From contig JANNMS010000320.1 in the NCBI GenBank assembly GCA_031398055.1, positions 1 through 9,207 on the forward strand: a DNA stretch of 9,207 bases, given 5' to 3'. Both the position numbers and the translations under genes were made by a program. The notes below the pieces were generated by a model. That model worked only from the letters and a program-made list of their open reading frames with translations. It was not told the origin of the DNA and did no database searches. The number at the start of each line of letters is the position of its first letter. Position 1 is the first letter of the stretch. Origin of the DNA: M3007 sp031398055 (GTDB taxonomy: Bacteria > Bacteroidota > Bacteroidia > Chitinophagales > Saprospiraceae). Below, piece by piece: positions 1-6,182 of this stretch.

Positions 1-29
1 AAACCCCTCTGTGAACTATGTGTCAAAAA

Positions 30-2702
30 TCATTTGTACCGAAGCCCGAAACCGAATTTGTAAAGCGGTTTTTCCGAGTCGTGCGGCACGTCTGCCTTTT
101 GTTTCCGCACCGCTTCCATGCTCGACGGCAGTTCGAACGGCAGGTTTCCCTCCGGTTTTGCTTTTCCAAAAATCACATCGAGAGCCGCCGCGTCGCTCGC
201 GCCGTAATTTGCCACGAGTGCTTTTGCGGCCTTGCTGATTTCTGGAATCACCGCCGGGCGGTCGAGGTAAATATCCACGACGGTCGGCACGGCGCGGCAG
301 ATTTCGAGGATTTCGGCGAGTTCTTTTTCTTTAAAATCGAGGTCGCCGTGGTGAAAACCTTGCGCCATCGGGATGTCGGTTTTGACCGGAATCCAGGGAG
401 TTTGCAGGCGCAAAATGGCGATATCGGCCTCTTTTGGCGAGTTCACGACCGTCCCGTATTTCGCAGCGACGGCTGGGTCGACGTTTTTTACAAAAATTTT
501 GAGGTTGGATTTTTTCAGCGGCAACGTGTTTTTTTCATTTTTCAAAAGGGTAAATGCACGTCGTTGCGCGGCGTCGGCTTCCCGTTGAAAATCGGCATTT
601 CCGACAAACGTCGCGGCTTTCGTTTCGTCCACAAATGGGTCGTCAAACAAGCCCAACTGGAATTTTTGCCGCAGCAAACGCCGGATGGATTGGTCAATCC
701 GCACCTCGGAAACCGCGCCTTCTTTCACCAAATCGAGGACGTGCTGTGGGCAGGTCTCGCCGCCAAATTGGTCAACGCCCGCGTCCAAAACCTTTTTCAC
801 GCGCTCTTTTTCGCTCAATTTTTCAACACCCCACGCCCGCGCAGGCCATGTAAATGCAGGTGTTTTCAAATCGGTAATCAAACCCCAGTCGGTGCAAACC
901 AGTCCGTCGAACTTGTATTTTTCGCGCAAAAGTGTTGTAATGATACTTTTATTGTAGGACATGCCCACGTCTTCGGAGGTCTGACCCATCGGAACGCCAT
1001 AATATGGCATGATGGCGGCAGTGCCCGCTTTGAACGCCGCCTCGAACGGAATCAAATGGTAATCGAAATTTTTCCCCGGATAAACTTGCCCTTTGTGAAA
1101 TGGAAAATGCGAGTCCAGCCCCTCGTTTTGCGGGCCGCCGCCGGGAAAATGTTTGGTCATGCAGGCTACGCCGGCGCGCAAATCTTTTCCCTGCAAACCT
1201 TTGATATATGCCGTGACCATGCGGGCGGTCAAGTTCGCGTCCTCGCTGAAATTGCCGTTGATTCGCGGCCAGCGCGGTTCGGTGGGCAGGTCAATTTGCG
1301 GGTGCAAACTTTCGCGGATGCCGACGGCCAAATATTCCTGCCGCACGATGTCGGCAAAACGTTCGACCAATTTTTCGTCGCCGATGGCCGCAAAACCTGG
1401 CGTTTCCGGCCACATCGAAAAACCGACTGCCGACAAAGCATAAATCGTATTTGAAAAATGGTTGCGCGGGTCGCTCGCGATGGTCACCGGGATGCCGAGG
1501 CGCGTTTTTTCAGCAAATTTTTGGAGTTTGTTGTACCAAATCGCGGTCGTGGCGGGGGTCGGCGGGATTTGCCAGAAATTGAAGTGGTTCATTTTCAAGT
1601 TGGAAATGTTGTCCACCGCCGCAGGCAAAGCCGCCACAAAACCTTCGACCATCGCTGGATTTCGGTTGAGGCTCGCGTCTTTGTTGACCGGCGCGCCGTG
1701 GATGAACATCATGCCGGCCTTTTCTTCCAAATTCATTTGCGAAAGCAAGTCGTCCACCCGCCGTTCGATGGGCTGCGCGGCGTCTTCGTAAATGTCTTTT
1801 TTTCCGTTGTGGTTGAGGTCGCGGTAATTTTTCAACCAGCCGTTCGCGTCGAGCCACTCGCCAAAACGGTCAATCCAATGGTCGCTCGGCAGGTTCTGTT
1901 TCCGCATCCCGAAACCGTGATTTCCTTCATTATATATGTGCAGTTCGGCGGATTTCCCGGCGGCATTCCACTGGTCAAAAAGCGCGGTGCAATATTTTTG
2001 AAAACCAAAAACGTCGTCGGCAGCCACCGCGATGAAAATCGGGGGCGCGTCTGCAGGCACATTTTTCGTGTTCACGACGTGCATCGCTGGGTAAATCGGC
2101 GCGCAAAAATCGGGGCGACTCGCCGCCGAATATTCAAAAGCCGCCGACCCGGCCACCGCACCGCCTGCCGAAAAACCGATGATGCCGACGCGGTTTGGCT
2201 TGACACCAAATTCTGCGGCGTGCGCCCGGACGTATTCAATCGCCGCCAGCCCGTCGGCTTTTCCCAAAGCGATGACCGGGGCGGATTCTCTATCCATTTT
2301 TTCGCGGTCGGCGACTTTTTTGACAAATTCGGCGGTGCCGTCCTCGCCCGTCGGCACGAGGCGATATTTCAAAACAAAAGCCGCCACGCCGCGCTCGACG
2401 AGCCATTTTGCCACGTCAATCCCTTCCGAATTGATGCTCAAAGCATGAAAACCGCCGCCGGGCGCGACGATGACCGCCGTGCCGTTTGCGATTTTTGGGT
2501 CGGGCAAATAAGCCGTCAAAGTGGGTTGCGAGACGTTCGTCACGACCTCCGTTTTGAAAATTGGGCTGAAAAATTGGCGTTCCGCCGTTTTCCAAACCAG
2601 GCCGGGTGGGGCAGGAGTGGAGTTTAAAATGATGGGTTTTTGGGCAGAAATTGGGGAAAATGCCCAACTCAGGGCGAGCGAAAAGAGTTGAATTTTTTTC
2701 AT
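30..2702 (-). CDS. Secreted esterase (alpha/beta hydrolase)-GH3 glycosidase fusion
   Basis: This 890-aa protein probably removes ester (acetyl-type) groups from a glycan and cleaves terminal sugars in the periplasm or outside the cell. I chose the ATG at 2702 over the in-frame TTG at 2723 because it begins a clean signal peptide (MKKIQLFSLALSWAFSPISA, then QKP). Residues ~30-290 are an alpha/beta hydrolase like BD-FAE/acetyl-xylan esterases: oxyanion motif GGGFH (82-86), nucleophile elbow GFSAG (Ser178), acid Asp229 or 230, and His262 in NHGFG. A linker at 295-306 (DLNHNGKKDIYE) fits a calcium EF-hand loop. The GH3 N-terminal domain follows (~310-690), with KHFPGG (517-522) and the likely nucleophile Asp605 in CTDWG. 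The GH3 C-terminal domain (~715-860) begins near TLLKNEKNTLPL, and the protein ends in a typical GH3 tail. No lipobox or T9SS tail is visible. The gene is divergent from the small two-gene unit and I found no clear promoter for it. The substrate is not readable; beta-glucosidase or beta-xylosidase activity is most likely. Confidence 0.93.
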   Translation of the reverse strand: MKKIQLFSLALSWAFSPISAQKPIILNSTPAPPGLVWKTAERQFFSPIFKTEVVTNVSQPTLTAYLPDPKIANGTAVIVAPGGGFHALSINSEGIDVAKWLVERGVAAFVLKYRLVPTGEDGTAEFVKKVADREKMDRESAPVIALGKADGLAAIEYVRAHAAEFGVKPNRVGIIGFSAGGAVAGSAAFEYSAASRPDFCAPIYPAMHVVNTKNVPADAPPIFIAVAADDVFGFQKYCTALFDQWNAAGKSAELHIYNEGNHGFGMRKQNLPSDHWIDRFGEWLDANGWLKNYRDLNHNGKKDIYEDAAQPIERRVDDLLSQMNLEEKAGMMFIHGAPVNKDASLNRNPAMVEGFVAALPAAVDNISNLKMNHFNFWQIPPTPATTAIWYNKLQKFAEKTRLGIPVTIASDPRNHFSNTIYALSAVGFSMWPETPGFAAIGDEKLVERFADIVRQEYLAVGIRESLHPQIDLPTEPRWPRINGNFSEDANLTARMVTAYIKGLQGKDLRAGVACMTKHFPGGGPQNEGLDSHFPFHKGQVYPGKNFDYHLIPFEAAFKAGTAAIMPYYGVPMGQTSEDVGMSYNKSIITTLLREKYKFDGLVCTDWGLITDLKTPAFTWPARAWGVEKLSEKERVKKVLDAGVDQFGGETCPQHVLDLVKEGAVSEVRIDQSIRRLLRQKFQLGLFDDPFVDETKAATFVGNADFQREADAAQRRAFTLLKNEKNTLPLKKSNLKIFVKNVDPAVAAKYGTVVNSPKEADIAILRLQTPWIPVKTDIPMAQGFHHGDLDFKEKELAEILEICRAVPTVVDIYLDRPAVIPEISKAAKALVANYGASDAAALDVIFGKAKPEGNLPFELPSSMEAVRKQKADVPHDSEKPLYKFGFGLRYK

Positions 2703-2780
2703 TTTTGAAAATTTTAAAATCAAGTTTGAGCAGAGATTTTTTGAAAAGGTCTTTTAATCGGTTGTTTTGGAGCGACGGTT

Positions 2781-2810
2781 TTTGAAAAAGTATTTTTTTT
2801 GCTACCTTTG
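2781..2810 (+). promoter_or_regulatory. Bacteroidota-type promoter for the two-gene unit
   Basis: TTTG at 2781-2784 is followed after 18 bases by TACCTTTG at 2803-2810. This matches the Bacteroidota sigma consensus (-33 TTTG, -7 TAnnTTTG, spacing about 19). Transcription would start within a few bases of the ATG at 2815, so the mRNA would have almost no leader. This is a sequence match only; the start site has not been mapped. Confidence 0.65.
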
Positions 2811-2814
2811 TAGC
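2801..2814. promoter_or_regulatory. Palindrome over the -7 box, possible operator
   Basis: GCTAC CTTT GTAGC is a perfect 5-bp inverted repeat with a 4-base centre. It covers the whole -7 element and ends directly before the start codon at 2815. Because the second gene of the unit encodes an XRE-like DNA-binding domain, this is a natural site for autorepression. The arms are short, so chance occurrence is possible; the position is the main argument. Confidence 0.45.
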
Positions 2815-3183
2815 ATGAACTGGTATGAAAAACTGCCCCCAAATTGTCCGCCCCGCGAAGCCTTTCCACCAGAAAAAGCCTTTTTTCGACTTGGAAGTGT
2901 GCCGCCAGACGACAGCGATTTTTGGTCGCACCGGTTGCGGTTTCCGGCCAAAATTTTTCAAGTCAGCGAGTGCGTGGCGCGGTCACTTTCGGTTTTTGAC
3001 GACCGATTGGCGGCGGAACATTTGAAGCGTTTGCTGCCGGCGATGCGTTCAAAACCCATTTTTCAGGTTGATTTGACCCCAAAAGATGGCTTGATTCAAC
3101 AAACCGGCAAGGACCTACATCATTTTTCGTGGTGGCGAAGCTCCGATTTTGATTTAAAAACTATAAAAATTCTCGACCGATGA
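2815..3183 (+). CDS. Unknown 122-aa protein, first gene of a toxin-antitoxin-like pair
   Basis: I do not recognise a named family with confidence. The 122-aa protein is soluble, with no signal peptide or membrane segment. It starts MNWYEKLPPNCPP and contains FFRL (23-26), DFWSHR (35-40), a conserved-looking block SECVARSLSVF (51-61), a short helix (AAEHLKRLL, 66-74), a strand IFQVDL (82-87) and a C-terminal HHFSWWRS (102-109). Small bacterial hypothetical proteins with the layout 'FxRL - DFxSH - glSVF - HxxWW' seem familiar from memory. An early Arg followed by SVF and helix segments loosely recalls ADP-ribosyltransferase-fold toxins such as RES, but no catalytic set can be defended. The start at 2815 is preferred over upstream alternatives because it lies 5 bases after a -7 promoter box. 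The stop codon overlaps the next start (ATGA), which implies translational coupling with the HTH protein. Toxin or effector role is inferred from gene arrangement only. Confidence 0.75.
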   Translation: MNWYEKLPPNCPPREAFPPEKAFFRLGSVPPDDSDFWSHRLRFPAKIFQVSECVARSLSVFDDRLAAEHLKRLLPAMRSKPIFQVDLTPKDGLIQQTGKDLHHFSWWRSSDFDLKTIKILDR

Positions 3184-3722
3184 AAGTCCATTTGACCGTT
3201 CAAGAAATGCTTATTTGGCACGATGCCCCGCAATTGTTTGTGGCAAATGACCCCGTCGGCGGCCTTCATCTTTGCCTTGCGACCGAAATTGCAGGTGAAA
3301 TGTCGCAATTTCTCGTCGTTGCCATTTCTCCAGGACGGCTTCGCGCCCTGAAAATGGGGCAAATTGATTTGCACAGCGTTTTCGCAAAACCCGAATTGGA
3401 CACCTATTTTCAGATAAAATCCTTTGAAGAAAACCATTTGGTTGCCGAAACGATGACCGATTTTGACACGCCGCCTGCCGATTGGCTGCCCACGCCGGGC
3501 GAATTTTTGAACCTCCCACAACCGGGCGAAGCATCGCTGCTTCGACCAGAATCTTTCGCGGTGGTGAAAGTCGGGGCAGTCGCCAAAGAAGCCGGGATGA
3601 ACGCCACGCTGCTCCGCCAATATGTTTCCGGCGTCAAACGACCATCCATCGAACAAGCCCGCCGCGTCCAAGATGCCTTGCACCGAGTGGCGCAACGGCT
3701 GCTCGAATTGCGGTTTGTTTGA
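3180..3722 (+). CDS. HTH (XRE-like) protein with unknown N-terminal domain, putative antitoxin/regulator
   Basis: This 180-aa cytoplasmic protein is the second gene of a tightly coupled pair, starting inside the stop codon of the previous gene (4-base overlap). The N-terminal part (~1-95) has the pattern LIWHDAPQLFVAND, then HLCLATEI, FLVVAISPGRLRALKMGQIDL. This resembles the small beta-rich domain annotated as DUF6575 in some HTH-containing proteins; that is recalled, not tested. A Pro-rich linker (98-115) follows. The C-terminal part (~128-175) reads as a helix-turn-helix: VGAVAKEAGM, then NATLLRQYVSG as the recognition helix, then KRPSIEQARRVQDALHRV. This is close to the XRE/HicB-like form (a 'N-x-x-LLRQYxSGxKxPS' signature). 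A role as antitoxin and autorepressor acting at the palindrome 2801-2814 is inferred. The gene ends 21 bases from the convergent DUF1593 gene, with no hairpin between them. A plain transcription regulator is the main alternative. Confidence 0.85.
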   Translation: MKVHLTVQEMLIWHDAPQLFVANDPVGGLHLCLATEIAGEMSQFLVVAISPGRLRALKMGQIDLHSVFAKPELDTYFQIKSFEENHLVAETMTDFDTPPADWLPTPGEFLNLPQPGEASLLRPESFAVVKVGAVAKEAGMNATLLRQYVSGVKRPSIEQARRVQDALHRVAQRLLELRFV

Positions 3723-3743
3723 GTTTTTCAAGTTTACAAAAAA

Positions 3744-5255
3744 TTACCCGCCAGTCACCACAACCCGTTGATAACGTTTCAATTGCGGCACGCCCGCGTC
3801 GGTCACTTCCAAAATAAAATGCAGGGTTTCACCTTTTTTGAAATCGGCGGGCATTTTGAAATTGGCCGTGCGGCGGTTGGCGTTTTGGAGCGCGATTTTT
3901 CCGTCGAAACTATCCACTTCTTCATATTGCCACCAGCGAAACGTCAATTTTTGGCCGTCCGGGTCGGTCGCTTTGGCTTTCAATCGGACGGTTTCGCCCG
4001 GTTTTGCGGTCAAAAAATGGGCATGTTTCAGCCCAACCGCAGGCGGATGGTTGGCATTTTTAAAATCTTTCACGCACCAATCTGCACGTGCCGCGAAATC
4101 AAGTTGCAGCGTTTCGAGCCAGCGGGTTTGGGGAAACGAAACGTCCATTTTTTGGGAAAATGGGTTAAAATCCTTGACATTTTCGCTGGTTTCCCAGCGT
4201 TCCGGGCTGGTTTTCGATTGCTCGAAACGCCCGCCCCAGCCGCCGAAATCGGGGTTTTCGAGATTGCCCAGACCCGTGTTTATCAAATGCAAAAACGCGG
4301 GCGAGTCGCCTTCCGAAATAAAATCGAACTGCTGAAAATTGCCCCACTGCCCGGCGGCGATTTTGGAAATATCGCCGTGCAAATGCTCATCGTCGCCCGC
4401 CTGTTTTTGCCCGTCGCCATAACTGTAATACATTTTGGTCAATGCCCCGTGGCCGTTGATGATGCGTTCGGACATAAATTTTCCCTCCAAAAACGGGTGC
4501 AGCGGCGCGGGCACGGCTTGTTTCCAGGGGTAGGCGAGGCACCAAAATTGAGTGGAGTTGTAAAAAATCTGGATGCCCGGCCAACGCACGGAAATGTATT
4601 TTCGATACGTCGCGTCTTGGTCGAGGATAGCGTAAATGATGGTTTTGTCGCACACTTTTTTATAAATCGCAGGCCAGTTCGGCGTGTTTTTGTGCGCCTC
4701 TTCGATGGATTTCAAAGCACGCGCCAGCGTGTTCGTGCCGCCCCAAACTTGGACATAAATCGGTTCGGTCGTTTCGTCCAACAATTTTTGTTTGATAAAT
4801 TCGGAGCCGTCGGTGATTTTTTCCATTTCACCTTCAAAATCAATGTTGCCCACCCGGACGAGGCTGCGCAAATGTGCCGCCGTCGGGAAGCCGCTCGCGT
4901 GCTTGCTCAATTTTGGAAAAACCGTTTCGTAGGCATCAATCAAGTCCTGCATCCATTGCTCGCCCGGCCAGCGGAGGTCGGTTTTTTCGCCGTACATTTT
5001 TTGGGTCATCTCCATTTCCGAGGTGAATTTCGTGCCTTTTCCATCGCCTTTGTAATGCCACATCGAACTGCTGTAAATCAAACCTTCGATGCGGAACTCG
5101 TTGGAATACAACAACATACGGATAAACGAATCCACGTCGTCTATCTCGCCGTCAGTCGTGATGATGGTTCGGGCGGGGGCGGCAACTTGGGAAAATGCTG
5201 TTTCCGGCGCGACCAAAAACAGGCAAAAAATTGAAAAAAGCAGGGTGTTTTTCAT
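3744..5255 (-). CDS. Secreted Sde182-like (DUF1593) nucleoside-hydrolase-like protein
   Basis: This 503-aa exported protein has a signal peptide at 1-~22 (MKNTLLFSIFCLFLV...AFSQ). The start at 5255 is the only ATG that fits it. The N-terminal domain (~28-330) is nucleoside-hydrolase-like. It opens RTIITTDGEIDDVDSF, where D35, E37, D39 and D40 match the calcium-binding Asp cluster of nucleoside hydrolases (DxDxxxDD) with a substitution. Further marks are IYVQVWGGTNTLARAL (166-181) and QFWCLAYPW. The C-terminal region (~375-503) is Ig-like, with ATDPDGQKLTFRWWQYEE and ILEVTDAG, as in the C-terminal domain of the Saccharophagus cellulose-binding protein Sde182. Family knowledge points to carbohydrate binding or hydrolysis of an N- or O-glycoside; the true substrate is unknown. 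It lies 72 bases downstream of the ThuA/PQQ gene, in the same direction. I see no promoter in the gap, so co-transcription past the hairpin 5294-5326 is likely. Confidence 0.9.
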   Translation of the reverse strand: MKNTLLFSIFCLFLVAPETAFSQVAAPARTIITTDGEIDDVDSFIRMLLYSNEFRIEGLIYSSSMWHYKGDGKGTKFTSEMEMTQKMYGEKTDLRWPGEQWMQDLIDAYETVFPKLSKHASGFPTAAHLRSLVRVGNIDFEGEMEKITDGSEFIKQKLLDETTEPIYVQVWGGTNTLARALKSIEEAHKNTPNWPAIYKKVCDKTIIYAILDQDATYRKYISVRWPGIQIFYNSTQFWCLAYPWKQAVPAPLHPFLEGKFMSERIINGHGALTKMYYSYGDGQKQAGDDEHLHGDISKIAAGQWGNFQQFDFISEGDSPAFLHLINTGLGNLENPDFGGWGGRFEQSKTSPERWETSENVKDFNPFSQKMDVSFPQTRWLETLQLDFAARADWCVKDFKNANHPPAVGLKHAHFLTAKPGETVRLKAKATDPDGQKLTFRWWQYEEVDSFDGKIALQNANRRTANFKMPADFKKGETLHFILEVTDAGVPQLKRYQRVVVTGG

Positions 5256-5293
5256 TTTAAAAAAATTGAAATGTGGGCAAAAATGTCGGCGCG

Positions 5294-5326
5294 AGATTTC
5301 TGAAATTTGAAAAATTTCAGAAATCT
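5294..5326. terminator. Perfect 15-bp hairpin after the ThuA/PQQ gene
   Basis: The arms 5294-5308 (AGATTTCTGAAATTT) and 5312-5326 (AAATTTCAGAAATCT) are perfect complements around a 3-base loop (GAA). The hairpin starts one base after the stop codon at 5328. It is AT-rich and has no clean T-run directly after the stem on the minus strand, so it may be a weak terminator, an mRNA 3'-end stabiliser between two co-transcribed genes, or a small intergenic repeat. It is symmetric, so the strand cannot be read from it. Confidence 0.6.
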
Positions 5327-5327
5327 T

Positions 5328-6182
5328 TCACTCCTTTTTTCCCAAAAAACTCATCCCCGGCGGCATCAATTTCACTCCGGCCACTTTCCCATTTTCGCGG
5401 ATAAATTCGAAAAATGCCTTGCCGTCGCCATCGAATTTATCGGCCTGCGGCGTTGGGAAAAGTGGACCCGGTTTGTCGTTTTTGGTACTGGCCATCAATT
5501 GGCCGTTTTCTGTGAAAATTTCCAAAATTTCAAAAGGCAAACCGCTGAATTTGTATTTCCCGACAAACTCGTTCAAATCCACTTTTTGGTCGGAGGGTCT
5601 CGCCTCAGGCAAGGCTTTTTCGAGGGTCATTTCTTCATTTTGAAAAACAAAACCCATCACCGTCATCAAAGATTGGCTGGCCGCTGCGGTGTCATTTTTG
5701 AAAACAAAGTAGACATCGTGCATGCCTTGCGTCCCGTCGAAAATAGGGATTTTGAGCACCGAGGGCGCAAAACCTGCCCCCGCTGCGGGCAAAACCCGTT
5801 GCGGTTCGGCGGCCAATTTTCCGTCCGGCGAACCCAAATGCAACTCAATCTGGCCGCCCGCAAAATTGTACTGGCTCGGCGCGGCGGCAGTCATTTGCAC
5901 TTGTTTGATGCCCGAAAGGTCAATTTCCCGGAACCCGACGAACGCGCCGCCCGCCGGAAGGCAAAATTTCTGCCCGCCAAAAGTCATTTTTTGCGTGTTT
6001 TTTGAAAAATCAAAATCGTGCGCGCCGACGTTCGGGTTGCGCAAAACGTAGGTTTTTTCAGAACTCAAACCCGGCAAATTGGCCGCGCCACGGTCTTTGT
6101 ACGCCGCCCGCAGCAGGTAAACGCCCACGCCTTTGTCGTCCGCCGGGACTTCCGGCAGGTATTCGCCTTTCGTCGGCAGGGG
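5328..6182 (-). pseudogene. Frameshifted-off C-terminal part of the ThuA/PQQ/cytochrome protein (CBM6-like plus beta domain)
   Basis: These 284 codons continue the protein encoded at 6058-9090 but in the +1 frame. They begin at PLPTKGEYLPEV, the usual linker after the cytochrome domain in this protein type, followed by KGVGVYLLRAAYKDRG. A CBM6-like beta-sandwich comes next: NVGAHDFDFSKNT, then GGQIELHLGSPDGKL and GMHDVYFVFKND. The last ~85 residues (VDLNEFVGKYKFSGLPFEILEIFTENGQLMAS) resemble the beta-barrel add-on seen as DUF3471-like modules. There is no internal stop, and composition matches the rest, so the break is either very recent or a sequencing/assembly error. The frame is open upstream to an ATG at 6308, but that stretch is out-of-frame cytochrome coding and not protein-like, so I do not regard 6308 as a real start. 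With one G removed from 6179-6184, the whole gene would encode 1253 aa. Confidence 0.8.

Noticed and set aside
18..1454. A 478-codon open frame on the plus strand, and another at 1458-2627
   Set aside because: Both lie antisense to the esterase-GH3 gene, which has clear domains and active-site motifs. The antisense products are Arg/Phe/Val-rich with no recognisable domain, as expected when strong codon bias leaves the opposite strand free of stops.
2703..2723. Upstream TTG start adding seven residues to the esterase-GH3 protein
   Set aside because: The ATG at 2702 gives a standard signal peptide beginning MKK; the extra residues would put MILKFSK before it with no benefit.
2724..2800. A promoter for the esterase-GH3 gene on the minus strand
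   Set aside because: I looked for TAnnTTTG with an upstream TTTG and found only TACTTTTT without a partner, which is too weak to annotate.
3120..3731. A 203-codon minus-strand frame across the two-gene unit
   Set aside because: It is antisense to the HTH protein, whose HTH motif, ATGA overlap and promoter all favour the plus strand.
3768..5234. A 488-codon open frame on the plus strand
   Set aside because: It mirrors the Sde182-like gene almost exactly, has no signal peptide or motif, and is Arg/Phe-rich. It is a shadow of the minus-strand gene.
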